Shown here one piece after another: positions 51,147-60,273 of a stretch of DNA of 64,000 nt; within the stretch, counting starts at the first letter, position 1; every line of letters starts with the position of its first letter. The DNA is taken from NCBI RefSeq assembly GCF_036759925.1, contig NZ_JAPKIB010000003.1, positions 186,001-250,000 on the forward strand, written 5' to 3'. A program made the translations under genes and the position numbers. Source of the stretch: Kluyvera sp036759925 (GTDB lineage Bacteria > Pseudomonadota > Gammaproteobacteria > Enterobacterales > Enterobacteriaceae). Below the pieces are notes generated by a model. The model ran no database searches. It saw nothing but the letters and a program-made list of their open reading frames with translations, and was not told the origin of the DNA.

Positions 51147-51650
51147 TTATTCAGCAGGCGCAGGTGGCATTTTACCTTCATGCGCTTTGTGTTCTGTCAG
51201 ACGCTTCTCAAAATTGGCATTAAATTGCTTTTTCTGATCCGGCGTTAAGATGTTGTAAATCTTGTTTTGAGTTTCCAGACGAGACAGCATCATCTCTTTA
51301 TGCTGTGCTTCCATCTTGTTGATTTGCGCTTCAGCTTTCGCTTTGTCGAAGCTGTCGCTGGCAATCAGGTTGTGCATCTCGCGCATCTCTTCCTGCGGCG
51401 GACGCTTCATGTGCTGGCGCCCCTCTTTCATGATGTCGCGAACTTGCTGTTTCTGCGCATCGGTCAGGTTCAGCCCCTGGAACATCATGTCATGACGTGG
51501 GCCCATTTTACCTTTGTGATGATGCATCATCGTACCGTTCGGCTGCGCCGCGTCGGTGGTGGTGGTCGAGGTAGTGTCCGCAGCGTGAGCCAGGTTAGCC
51601 GCGCCCAGAGCCAGCGTAGAGGCAACAAACAGAGCAGTTAATTTTTTCAT
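51147..51650 (-). CDS. spy: Periplasmic ATP-independent chaperone Spy
   Basis: 167-residue cradle-shaped chaperone induced by envelope stress through Cpx and Bae. The signal peptide is MKKLTALFVASTLALGAANLAHA, then a Thr-rich and His/Met-rich linker (TMMHHHKGKMGP). Two LTxxQ repeats mark the CpxP/Spy family: NLTDAQKQQVRDIM and ILTPDQKKQFNANF. An adjacent ATG one codon upstream is equally possible. On the opposite strand about 80 bases upstream, GTAAAACAATGAAAGTGTAAA resembles tandem CpxR GTAAA repeats. Confidence 0.97.
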   Translation of the reverse strand: MKKLTALFVASTLALGAANLAHAADTTSTTTTDAAQPNGTMMHHHKGKMGPRHDMMFQGLNLTDAQKQQVRDIMKEGRQHMKRPPQEEMREMHNLIASDSFDKAKAEAQINKMEAQHKEMMLSRLETQNKIYNILTPDQKKQFNANFEKRLTEHKAHEGKMPPAPAE

Positions 51651-51970
51651 CATCGAATCCTTACTTTCAGTTATTCTGACGGCGCATCGCCGTGTTGACG
51701 AGATTAACTTTACGGGGTTTATCGTCAATTAATCAGAGCGTGCGTAAAACAATGAAAGTGTAAAAAACGATTTCGTGCCAATTATGAGGAAATTAAGGAA
51801 GAAATGTGGAGAGTTGCAACAAAAATAATCAACCATTTGATTAAGAAGAGATTTTGAAGAAGTATAAAGCAGCCATGATTAATAATAAAGCGCAACCTTA
51901 AGAATAATCCGCAATAAATCCTGGCACAAATAATCAAAGCCGCAGCGCCCCCACGTGCGGCCCAGTTTAA

Positions 51971-52948
51971 TTAATCCATTGGAGGGCAACGTTCCAGCAT
52001 CAATCCCGCCCGCAGCCCCAGCGCCACCTCAGGATTCGGAAAAAGCACATATTCACAGGGTGATGACACCACGTAGCGCGTATCGCCGTCTTCCGCCAAC
52101 ACCGTCCCCTTAGCAAAAGGGGTAAAGTTTAGCGTCTGCGCTGACATATAAAGCCGGAAGTCGGCGCTGCGGCGGGTAATCTGCTGCACGACACGATAAT
52201 ACAACGGCACCGTATCAGCGCCGCCGCCAAACTCCCCCGCCAGCAAATGTCTGAGCTGCCGCATTACCAGCGCAAACTGGTTTAAATCATTTTGTCCAAA
52301 CGGTTTGGCTTTCCCCAGCTCAAGGGTGCAGGCCAGCGCGCCAAAATATTCGCAGCTAAAGTGAGTAAAGGTCCCACCGGGTGACTGATGAAAAACCAAT
52401 GCCTGCAGGCCCGCTGAGCCCAGCCAGCGTAGAAAAGGCGGATCCCACGGTGATTCCCGCGCAGGCAGTACACCAAAGCGCTGATGATGCGAGCCACGAA
52501 TAGCAGTATGTAAATCCAGATGCCAGCGCACTTCAGCCGGGCAGCGCTGGTAAAACGCAGTGACGGTCTGCTCAAGGCTGGCGGCACGAATGGTCTCGTC
52601 ACTGACGGGAAAATGCCGCCAGCGCGCACCGAACATGCGATTCATATCGCTGTGCAAATAGCGCTTGTTATCGCGCAGCGCTGGCGGGTTACCCAGCACC
52701 ACCAGCAGATGCCAGCGCAGCTTAATCTCACCGTTTAAAAGCGCTTTCAGCAAATAATCGACAATCTCCACCGGGGCGGTTTCATTGCCATGAATGCCCG
52801 CTGACAGCACCAGCGCCTGTGAGCAGGGCTCGTCCGGCGTCAGTTGCAGCACGCCAGCTTCACGCCACTCCCAATGGAAGTACGCCGTATTGCCCTCGGG
52901 CTGCTCCGGCAGCCTCCCCGCAAGCGTCAAGGCCAGAAACTGTTTCAT
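51971..52948 (-). CDS. astE: Succinylglutamate desuccinylase
   Basis: Last enzyme of the arginine succinyltransferase pathway; it hydrolyses succinylglutamate to succinate and glutamate. 325 residues (322 in E. coli). Zinc ligands are in LSAGIHGNETAPVE and WHLDLHTAIRG, and the catalytic Glu in LELGKAKPFG. It is the final gene of the ast operon, 9 bases after astB. Confidence 0.97.
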   Translation of the reverse strand: MKQFLALTLAGRLPEQPEGNTAYFHWEWREAGVLQLTPDEPCSQALVLSAGIHGNETAPVEIVDYLLKALLNGEIKLRWHLLVVLGNPPALRDNKRYLHSDMNRMFGARWRHFPVSDETIRAASLEQTVTAFYQRCPAEVRWHLDLHTAIRGSHHQRFGVLPARESPWDPPFLRWLGSAGLQALVFHQSPGGTFTHFSCEYFGALACTLELGKAKPFGQNDLNQFALVMRQLRHLLAGEFGGGADTVPLYYRVVQQITRRSADFRLYMSAQTLNFTPFAKGTVLAEDGDTRYVVSSPCEYVLFPNPEVALGLRAGLMLERCPPMD

Positions 52949-52957
52949 ACCGCCTCC

Positions 52958-54283
52958 TTAGCACTGGAACGGGTAGAGCGAGCCCAGACGCAGTATCTGG
53001 GTTAAGCGATCAAGCGCCTCTCGTCCCTCTTGCAATAGCTGCGGGTCAGCAAGATCGGCCTGAGTTAGCCGGTCCCGGTAGTAGCAATCGACCCAATCAT
53101 TCAGCGTGGCGAACAGCGTGTCGTTCATCATTACCGCCGGATTCACCGCCTGGCGTTCAGCCTCGGTAAGCACAACACGTAGACGCAGACAGGCCGGTCC
53201 GCCGCCGTTGGCCATGCTTTCACGCAGGTCGAACACCCGCAGTGCGTCTATCGGGTTATCCTGCGCCAGCAGATCGTTAAGGTAGCGCCACACCCGTGGG
53301 TGTTCCTGCGCCTCGCCCGGCAGTACCAGCATCATGCTGCCGTCGGGTTTACTGAGCAGTTGGCTGTTGAACAGATAGGTCGACACCGCATCGTCCACTG
53401 TTACCCTTGAGGACGGCACTTCTATCGGCATAAACCCCGGCACTTTCTGCGCCAGTTCGCCCATCAGCGCGGACTGGTTCACAAAGGCTTCAGCATGGCA
53501 GAACAGCACCTGCCGATTGCTTACCGCGATAACATCATTATGGAACACGCCACGGTCGATGACCTGCGGATTTTGCTGCACAAACATCGCCTGATTCGGG
53601 TTGAGTTGGTTCAGCCGGGCCACCGCTTCGCTTGCTGCCCGCGTTTGCCGAGCCGGATAGCGCTGCGGCTGGTTGCCCTGCCCGCCGTCACGACCATAGA
53701 CAAACAGCTGTACCCCTGGCTGGCCGTAGTCGCGCCCCAGGCGGTTGTGGTTAGCCGCCCCTTCATCCCCGAACGCCGCCACCGAAGGCAGCGCGCGGTG
53801 CACGACGAAATGGTCAGGACTGGCAAAAATGCCCTCCAGAATGGCCTGAGTGGTCGGCGCTTCACTGGCGCGGTGCAGCAGGCTGCTCAGGTTTGCCACC
53901 GTCAGGTGCACCTTGCCATCCAGCGCATCCGCCGAAGGACAAACCGTCGCCGCGTTCGCCACCCACATCGCCGAGGCCGAGCTGGCGGCACTCAGCAGTT
54001 CTGGCGACTGCGCAGCCGCTTTGGCGATCACCTGCTCGTCGCGCCCGCTAAAGCCAAGCTGGCGCAGCAGCGCAACGTTGGGTCGCTCCTGCGGTGGGAT
54101 CACCCCTTGCGGGAATCCCGCGTCCGCCAGCGCTTTCATCTTTAGTAGTCCCTGCTTCGCCGCGCGCTGCGGGTTAGAGACCTGATATTGATGCTTCGTC
54201 GAGGCTTCATTGCCAAACGACAGCCCGGCGTAATGGTGAGTTAACCCCGGCAGGCCGTCAAAGTTCACTTCCCAGGCGTTCAT
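52958..54283 (-). CDS. astB: N-succinylarginine dihydrolase
   Basis: Hydrolyses succinylarginine to succinylornithine, CO2 and ammonia; guanidine-modifying superfamily. 441 residues (447 in E. coli). The start AWEVNFDGLPGLTHHYAGLSFGNEAST and the NGGGPACLRLRVVL block with the catalytic Cys are typical, as is FHNDVIAVSNRQVLFCHAEAF. It overlaps astD by an ATGA. Confidence 0.98.
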   Translation of the reverse strand: MNAWEVNFDGLPGLTHHYAGLSFGNEASTKHQYQVSNPQRAAKQGLLKMKALADAGFPQGVIPPQERPNVALLRQLGFSGRDEQVIAKAAAQSPELLSAASSASAMWVANAATVCPSADALDGKVHLTVANLSSLLHRASEAPTTQAILEGIFASPDHFVVHRALPSVAAFGDEGAANHNRLGRDYGQPGVQLFVYGRDGGQGNQPQRYPARQTRAASEAVARLNQLNPNQAMFVQQNPQVIDRGVFHNDVIAVSNRQVLFCHAEAFVNQSALMGELAQKVPGFMPIEVPSSRVTVDDAVSTYLFNSQLLSKPDGSMMLVLPGEAQEHPRVWRYLNDLLAQDNPIDALRVFDLRESMANGGGPACLRLRVVLTEAERQAVNPAVMMNDTLFATLNDWVDCYYRDRLTQADLADPQLLQEGREALDRLTQILRLGSLYPFQC

Positions 54284-55758
54284 GATGGCACCTCATGCTG
54301 AAAATCAAGCCCAGGGTTGAGCGTTGCGGGTAGCGTCAGCAACGGTGATTCGAGGCTTGCCATTGGCCACGCGCAGTAGTCCGCGGCGTACCATGCGCTG
54401 GGGCGATGGTTACCGGAAGCACCGGTGCCACCAAACGGTGCAGTGCTTGCCGCACCCGTCAGCGGTTTGTTCCAGTTGACGATCCCGGCGCGTGCTTCCA
54501 GCAGCAGGCGCTCAAATTTTTCACGGTCTGGCGAGATAAGCCCGCAGGAGAGGCCGTAGCGGGTGGCGTTAGCCAGACGAATCGCCTCATCAAAATCATC
54601 GTAGCGCCACACCCCAAGCAGCGGTCCAAAGACCTCTTCATCGGCGATGTCGTGCGCTTCGCTGAGCTCAACTATCCCCGGTGTCAGCAGGGACGTTCCC
54701 GGCTTGAGTAACCGTGGTGCCAGCAGCGTTTTACCGCCTTTTTCTACTTGCATCTGCCAGGCCTGGTAGACTCGCTCCGCGGCCAGCGGCGAGATAAGCC
54801 CGCCGATAAACGGCTGCGGGTCGGCGTTCCACGCGCCCGGCATAATGCGCCCCGTCACCTCAACCAACCGCTGAAGAAACGCATCGCCCTGCGCGCCACG
54901 CTTCACCAGCAGGCGGCGCGCACAAGTGCAGCGCTGTCCGGCGGTGACGAACGCTGACTGAATGGTCAGGTGCACCGCGGCATCCAGATCGGCAACGTCA
55001 TCGACAATCAGCGGGTTGTTGCCGCCCATTTCAAGGGCCAGCATTTTCTGTGGTTGCCCGGCAAGCTGGCGATGCAAATGGAACCCCGTTGCCGAACTAC
55101 CCGTAAATAACACACCATCAAGTCCTGACTGGGCGCTGAGCGCTTCACCGGTTTCCCGCCCGCCCTGAACGAGATTCAGCACGCCCGCCGGTAACCCAGC
55201 CTGCTCCCAGAGTTTAACCACCTCCTCGCCGCACGCAGGCGTCAGTTCGCTCGGCTTAAACACCAGCGTATTGCCTGCCAGCAGCGCCGGCACGATATGG
55301 CCGTTTGGCAGATGTCCAGGGAAGTTATAGGGGCCAAACACCGCCAGCACGCCGTGCGGACGATGGCGTAAGGTCGCCGCGCCGTCGGCCATGTCGGTAT
55401 GGCTCTCCCCGGTACGGCTATGGTAGGCCTTAATAGAGATGGCAATTTTGTTGATCATCGCCGTCACTTCAGTGGCCGCTTCCCAGCGCGGCTTGCCGGT
55501 TTCGCGGGCGATGGTGTCGGTTAGCGCGGCTTTATGGGCCTCCAGCAGAGCAGCAAACCCTTCGACGATGGTCTGACGTTCACTGAACGGTCGCCGCGCC
55601 CAGGCGGGAAACGCCGAACGCGCGGCGGCAACCGCCTGCTCAACCTGAGCGGCATCTGCGTCATTGCCCTGCCATACCGCTTCTGCCGTCACCGGGTTGG
55701 TGCTGCGCCGCGCCTCGCCGTGACCGGACAGCCAGCGACCATTGATCCATAGGCTCAT
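54280..55758 (-). CDS. astD: N-succinylglutamate 5-semialdehyde dehydrogenase
   Basis: NAD-dependent aldehyde dehydrogenase, fourth step of the pathway. It has 492 residues as in E. coli. The nucleophile Cys is in FVTAGQRCTCARRLL, the general-base Glu in LALEMGGNNPLIV, and the NAD site in LFTGSSATGFHLH. GIVNWNKPLTGAASTAPFGGTGASGNHRPSA, in two halves, is the conserved C-terminal block. Its ATG overlaps the astA stop by one base. Confidence 0.98.
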   Translation of the reverse strand: MSLWINGRWLSGHGEARRSTNPVTAEAVWQGNDADAAQVEQAVAAARSAFPAWARRPFSERQTIVEGFAALLEAHKAALTDTIARETGKPRWEAATEVTAMINKIAISIKAYHSRTGESHTDMADGAATLRHRPHGVLAVFGPYNFPGHLPNGHIVPALLAGNTLVFKPSELTPACGEEVVKLWEQAGLPAGVLNLVQGGRETGEALSAQSGLDGVLFTGSSATGFHLHRQLAGQPQKMLALEMGGNNPLIVDDVADLDAAVHLTIQSAFVTAGQRCTCARRLLVKRGAQGDAFLQRLVEVTGRIMPGAWNADPQPFIGGLISPLAAERVYQAWQMQVEKGGKTLLAPRLLKPGTSLLTPGIVELSEAHDIADEEVFGPLLGVWRYDDFDEAIRLANATRYGLSCGLISPDREKFERLLLEARAGIVNWNKPLTGAASTAPFGGTGASGNHRPSAWYAADYCAWPMASLESPLLTLPATLNPGLDFQHEVPS

Positions 55759-56789
55759 TATTTTTTCTCCTCAGGGCATAAGCGCACCAGACGAACGGCG
55801 TCGCCCGGGTGACAGTTCAGGGCATCAGACTGCTCGGCGTTCAGGGTCAGGACATCTGCCTGCGGGTCGGCATGGACCAGCATCGCGCGGTAGTGTTGAT
55901 ACTGTTCGTTGGCGACCACGCACAGCGGTAAATCGGCCCCTGCCGGTTCACCTGCCGTCACCGTCACCAGACGGCTTTTACGCACCGCCCGTACGCGGTC
56001 GATATCGCACTCCAGCGTCGGGCCACCGTCAAAAATGTCGACATAGTCGCGGTAGCGGAAGCCCTCTTTTTCCAGCACGGCGCGCGCGGGCGCCGTTTGC
56101 GGATGCACCTGCCCAATCACCGCCCGTGCCTCTTCGCTGAGAAAATCGGTGTAGATCGGATGTTTTGGCATCAGTTCGGCGATAAACGCCTTCTGCCCGG
56201 TGCCGCAGAGATAATCCGCGCGGGCAAACTCCATCGAGAAAAAGCGTTTACCAAGGCTCTCCCAGAACGGTGAATAGCCGTGGTCGTCAATCACCCCGCG
56301 CATCTCTGCCACCACCTTGTGGTTAAAGCTGTCGCGGAATGCCGCCATAAACAAAAAACGTGACGATGACAGCAGGTGTCCGTTGCTCTCTTTACGCCAC
56401 TCCGGGTCGAGAAACAGCGAGCACAGTTCGCTGCTGCCGGTGTGATCGTTGGTCAGAAACAGCGTTGGCAGCGCGTTGTAGACGTTCAGCTCTTTTGACG
56501 CATGCACCAGCGTCCCTACCCGATAGTTATACCAGGGGTCGTTGATGCCAACGGCCACTTCGATGGCGCACACGCCGACCACGTCGCCGCTGCGGGTATC
56601 TTCCATCACAAACACATAGCCCTGGTCGCCGCGCGGCAGCGTGCCCTGCCAGGTCGCCTGCGAGCGCGCAATACGCGCCGCCAGCGTGTGTTCATCCTGC
56701 GGCAGCGAGGTCAGCCCGCCACCGGTTTTTCCGGCCAGTTTTAGCAAGCCGGGCAGATCGCCAGACGCGATGGGACGGATAATCATCAT
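55758..56789 (-). CDS. astA: Arginine N-succinyltransferase
   Basis: First enzyme of the pathway; moves succinyl from succinyl-CoA to arginine. GNAT-like fold, 343 residues (344 in E. coli). The family start MMIIRPIASGDLPGLLKLAGKTGGGLTSLP and the DPEWRKESNGHLLSSSRFLFMA and FDGGPTLECDIDRVRAV segments are present. It starts inside the astC stop (ATGA). Confidence 0.98.
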   Translation of the reverse strand: MMIIRPIASGDLPGLLKLAGKTGGGLTSLPQDEHTLAARIARSQATWQGTLPRGDQGYVFVMEDTRSGDVVGVCAIEVAVGINDPWYNYRVGTLVHASKELNVYNALPTLFLTNDHTGSSELCSLFLDPEWRKESNGHLLSSSRFLFMAAFRDSFNHKVVAEMRGVIDDHGYSPFWESLGKRFFSMEFARADYLCGTGQKAFIAELMPKHPIYTDFLSEEARAVIGQVHPQTAPARAVLEKEGFRYRDYVDIFDGGPTLECDIDRVRAVRKSRLVTVTAGEPAGADLPLCVVANEQYQHYRAMLVHADPQADVLTLNAEQSDALNCHPGDAVRLVRLCPEEKK

Positions 56790-58006
56790 GATGACTCTCC
56801 CGCGACAAAACGTTCACAGGCCGCGGCGAAACGGTTGAGACCGAGCGTCACGTCCTCTTCTTTGACGATGAGCGCCGGGGCAAAACGCACCACATTCGCC
56901 CCGGCAATCAGCACCATCAGCCCCTCTTCCGCTGCCAGCAGGCTTATCTGCTTCGCTTTCCCGGCGTATTCGTCACGCAGCGCGCAGCCAATTAACAGGC
57001 CGATGCCGCGAATCTCTTTAAATAATCCAAACTGAGCATTGATGGCCTGCAGTCGTTCTTTAAACCACTGCTCACGCTGTCTGACGCCGTTCAGCACCGC
57101 TGGCGTGTTAATAATGGAAAGCACTTCACCTGCCACCGCGCAGGCCAGCGGGTTACCGCCGTAGGTCGTGCCGTGGGTACCGACGGTCATGACGCTCGCC
57201 ATCTCTTCGCGCGCCAGCATCGCACCAATCGGGAAGCCGCCGCCCAGCGCTTTCGCGGTGGTCAGCAGATCCGGCGTGATGCCGTAGTGCATATAGGCGT
57301 ACAGTTCACCGGTACGGCCCACGCCGGTCTGCACTTCATCAAAAATCAGCACCGCATGATGGCGATCGCACAGCTCGCGCAGCTCACGTAAAAACTCAAG
57401 CGTCGCCGGAATAACCCCACCTTCGCCCTGAATCGGCTCCACGATCACCGCACAGGTGCTGTCATCAATCAGCATGCGCGCGGATTCAAGATCGTTATAA
57501 ACCCCGTGACGAACGTCCGGCGGCAGCGGCGCAAAGTCCTGAGAATAAGCGGGCTGTCCGCCTGCGGTAACGGTAAACAGCGTGCGGCCATGGAACGCAT
57601 TTTTGAAGGCCACAATGCCGCTTTTATGCGCACCGAAGCGGTCGTGAGCGAACTTACGCGCCGTTTTTAGCGCCGCTTCGTTGGCTTCAGCCCCGGAGTT
57701 ACAGAAGAAAATGCGATCAGCAAAGGTGGCGTCAATCAGCTGCTTCGCCAGTTTCAACGCCGGTTCATTGGTATAGCCGTTGCCGGTATGCCAGAACTTC
57801 GTCGCCTGCTCGGTCAGGGCGCGGACCATTGCCGGGTGCGCATGTCCCAGGGCATTCACCGCAATACCGCCAGCAAAATCGATATACCCTTTGCCCTCTT
57901 GATCCCACAGCCAGGCCCCCTCACCGCGAACAGGAATAAACGCTGCTGGGGCGTAAACCGGAATCATCCACTGATCAAAATTTTGACGGCTGATTGACTG
58001 AGACAT
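56786..58006 (-). CDS. astC: Succinylornithine transaminase
   Basis: PLP-dependent class-III aminotransferase, third step of the pathway, also able to serve as acetylornithine transaminase. It has 406 residues as in E. coli. The PLP lysine is in DLLTTAKALGGGFPIGAML, the Asp in LIFDEVQTGVGRTGELYA, and the substrate segment is FCNSGAEANEAALK. It is the first gene of astCADBE and has a sigma-54 promoter about 75 bases upstream. Confidence 0.98.
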   Translation of the reverse strand: MSQSISRQNFDQWMIPVYAPAAFIPVRGEGAWLWDQEGKGYIDFAGGIAVNALGHAHPAMVRALTEQATKFWHTGNGYTNEPALKLAKQLIDATFADRIFFCNSGAEANEAALKTARKFAHDRFGAHKSGIVAFKNAFHGRTLFTVTAGGQPAYSQDFAPLPPDVRHGVYNDLESARMLIDDSTCAVIVEPIQGEGGVIPATLEFLRELRELCDRHHAVLIFDEVQTGVGRTGELYAYMHYGITPDLLTTAKALGGGFPIGAMLAREEMASVMTVGTHGTTYGGNPLACAVAGEVLSIINTPAVLNGVRQREQWFKERLQAINAQFGLFKEIRGIGLLIGCALRDEYAGKAKQISLLAAEEGLMVLIAGANVVRFAPALIVKEEDVTLGLNRFAAACERFVAGESS

Positions 58007-58455
58007 AGCGACCTCGATAAGTAAATAAATGGTTTATTTTATGTTAATGAATTGATGCTTTTCCCTTTAAATGTAGATTGCACGGTTCGTGCCAGCGAGA
58101 GGTAAAAATGCATAAACGGAGTTTGATAACGAAATATCAATAAGTTACAAAAGCAACCTATTCACCACAAGTGCATAAAAAGTGAATATTAGTGACATCA
58201 GGCGATGATTGCAGGGTGAAATTAAGAAATATTATGCATCCGCAAAATATCATTCTGGATTTGTGATCAACTGCGAAATTTATCGTAGATTTACGCCTTA
58301 TTACGGCGCAGATTGCCTCAATCTGGTGCAGATTTTGCTCTGCAACATGGCAGTGGTAATAAAAGAAATTGGCGATACCGCCGGGCGAAGGCAGCGAGGT
58401 ACGTTAAATTCTGCTACTATCCCGTCACAATTCACCAGGTAAAGTGACGACCACT
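58007..58455. other. Divergent region between astC and xthA
   Basis: About 450 bases with the sigma-54 promoter of ast (58079-58094) and the xthA promoter. Alternating repeats CAGATTG-CCT-CAATCTG-GTG-CAGATTT at 58308-58333 form a perfect 7-bp inverted repeat (58308-58314 / 58318-58324), a possible activator site. A 77-codon frame at 58209-58442 lacks support. Confidence 0.5.
58079..58094 (-). promoter_or_regulatory. Sigma-54 promoter of the ast operon
   Basis: On the minus strand TGGCACGAACCGTGCA fits TGGCAC-N5-TTGCA with the invariant GG and GC ten bases apart. E. coli ast is driven by sigma-54 with NtrC under nitrogen limitation, and by sigma-S in stationary phase. Confidence 0.85.
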
Positions 58456-59259
58456 ATGAAATTTGTCTCTTTTAATATCAACGGCCTGCGCGCCCGTCCT
58501 CATCAACTGCAAGCCATCGTTGAAAAACATCAGCCTGATGTGATTGGCCTGCAGGAGACCAAGGTTCACGACGACATGTTCCCTCTGGAAGAGGTGGCGA
58601 AGCTCGGTTACCACGTCTTCTACCACGGACAAAAAGGCCACTATGGCGTCGCACTGCTGACCAAAGCCGAACCGATTGCCGTGCACCGTGGTTTCCCGAC
58701 CGATGATCCCGAGGCGCAGCGTCGTCTGATCATCGCCGAAGTGCCGTCACCCTTCGGCAACGTGACGGTGATGAACGGCTATTTCCCGCAGGGCGAGAGC
58801 CGCGACCATGAAACCAAATTCCCGGCCAAAACCAAGTTTTATCAGGATTTGCAGAACTATCTGGAAACCCGTCTGAGTAAAGAGAACCCGGTGCTGATTA
58901 TGGGCGATATGAACATCAGCCCGACCGATCTCGATATCGGGATTGGCGAAGATAGCCGTAAGCGCTGGCTGCGCACCGGTAAGTGCTCGTTCCTGCCGGA
59001 AGAGCGCGAGTGGATGCAGCGTCTGCTGGGCTGGGGTCTGGTGGATACGTTCCGTAATGCCAATCCAGACACCAACGATCGTTTCTCGTGGTTTGATTAC
59101 CGTTCCAAAGGGTTTGACGATAACCGTGGGCTGCGTATTGATTTGCTGTTGGCAAGCCAGCCGCTGGCGGCACACTGCGTGGAGACGGGGATTGATTACG
59201 AGATCCGTGGGATGGAGAAGCCGTCAGATCATGCGCCGGTGTGGGCGACGTTTAAATAG
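58456..59259 (+). CDS. xthA: Exodeoxyribonuclease III
   Basis: AP endonuclease and 3'-5' exonuclease for base-excision repair, major AP endonuclease of enterics. 267 residues (268 in E. coli). The catalytic residues are seen in FNINGLRAR, LQETKVHDD, YFPQGE, MGDMNISPTDLDIG, RIDLLLASQ and KPSDHAPVWA (final Asp-His). The ATG at 58456 begins MKFVSFNINGLR; the GTG at 58444 in the same frame is less likely. Confidence 0.98.
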   Translation: MKFVSFNINGLRARPHQLQAIVEKHQPDVIGLQETKVHDDMFPLEEVAKLGYHVFYHGQKGHYGVALLTKAEPIAVHRGFPTDDPEAQRRLIIAEVPSPFGNVTVMNGYFPQGESRDHETKFPAKTKFYQDLQNYLETRLSKENPVLIMGDMNISPTDLDIGIGEDSRKRWLRTGKCSFLPEEREWMQRLLGWGLVDTFRNANPDTNDRFSWFDYRSKGFDDNRGLRIDLLLASQPLAAHCVETGIDYEIRGMEKPSDHAPVWATFK

Positions 59260-59576
59260 TTATTATTGGCTTTAACATTCCCTTTCCATTGTAGCTACCG
59301 CTTGACGTTCAAGACGGTAGCTACAGGGGTTGCTTCGACGATTTAGACGCCACTAAAAACCGTGCGGTCTTTTAGCTAACAGCAAAAAACCGTCTTTCTG
59401 AAACCGAAGAAGCAACATTTTCCGCCCAACGAAAAGTGAACGGAACCCCGCACCCAACCCGAAACCTACAATGAAAAATTCTGAGCAAAATCAATAAACC
59501 AACGCTAATATCTTGCAGTGACCACTAATCTATAATACCGTCGCGCGCACTTTTTCTTCCCGGCAGGAGGACCCCC
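59260..59576. other. Gap between xthA and ydjX
   Basis: 317 bases without a gene. It contains a strong hairpin at 59290-59325 and the leader of ydjX with a GGCAGGAGG site. A short AAAACCG / CGGTCTTTT hairpin lies near 59355-59372. Confidence 0.5.
59290..59325. repeat. Hairpin downstream of xthA
   Basis: TGTAGCTACCG-CTTGA-CGT-TCAAG-A-CGGTAGCTACA: 16 bp paired with one bulged A and a 3-base loop, about 30 bases after xthA. No T run, so not a classical terminator; it may be a 3'-end protector or a copy of an extragenic palindrome. Confidence 0.55.
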
Positions 59577-60273
59577 ATGCAAAAGAAGTCACTACCACAC
59601 AGCCACTAAGCTCCTGCTCATTGTCGCTGTCATCAGCCTATTCGCTATCCTGATCCACACCTTCGACCTCGCTGACCTGGTCACCAACTTCCGCCACCTG
59701 CAGGAACAGGTACGCCAAAGCGGCACGCTTGGCTACGTCACCTATATCGCTCTGTTTATCCTCGCTACGGTATGCCTGCTGCCCGGTAGCGTGCTGGTGC
59801 TCGTCGGCGGCATTGTCTTTGGCCCATGGCTCGGTACGCTGCTCTCGCTGATTGCTGCCACCGCTGCCTCGGCAGTCTCCTTCTTGCTCGCCCGCTGGCT
59901 CGGGTGCGCGCTGCTGCTGAAATATGTCGGCCACACGGCTACCTTTCAGGCGATTGAGCGCGGCATCGCCCGCAGCGGCATCGACTTTTTGATTCTTACC
60001 CGACTCATTCCTCTCTTTCCGTACAATATCCAAAACTATGCCTACGGACTGACCGCCATCCCTTTCTGGCCCTATACCCTGATCTCTGCGCTGACCACGC
60101 TGCCGGGGATTTTTATTTATACGCTGATGGCAAGTGAACTGGCGGCACACGGCCTGACGCTGGCGTTTATCCTCAAACTGAGCCTCGCCGGGCTGGCGCT
60201 GTTTGCACTTGTGCAGGCGGCCAAACGCTATGCCCGGCATAGACGCGTTGATTTGTCCGAGGAGGAGCGCTGA
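59577..60273 (+). pseudogene. ydjX: ydjX (TVP38/TMEM64 family) with a frameshift near its 5' end
   Basis: A membrane protein of the DedA-like TVP38/TMEM64 family, neighbour and paralogue of ydjZ. The only start with a good ribosome binding site (GGCAGGAGG, ATG at 59577) reads nine further codons (MQKKSLPHSH) and then TAA at 59607. From about 59605 the next frame reads a complete family protein without stops: KLLLIVAVISLFAILIH, CLLPGSVLVLVGGIVFGP, LLARWLG, RLIPLFPYNIQNYAYGLT and the end YARHRRVDLSEEER. Removing one base near 59603-59607 would restore it. The gene may be broken, start internally, or carry a sequencing error. Its stop overlaps ydjZ by one base. Confidence 0.75.

Noticed and set aside
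58209..58442. 77-codon plus-strand frame between astC and xthA
   Set aside because: No good ribosome binding site, odd composition, and it lies in a promoter region and stops just before xthA.
59577..59610. Programmed +1 frameshift in ydjX
   Set aside because: The stop context (CAC TAA G) lacks the slippery codon and internal Shine-Dalgarno of known cases such as prfB; a mutation or sequence error is simpler.
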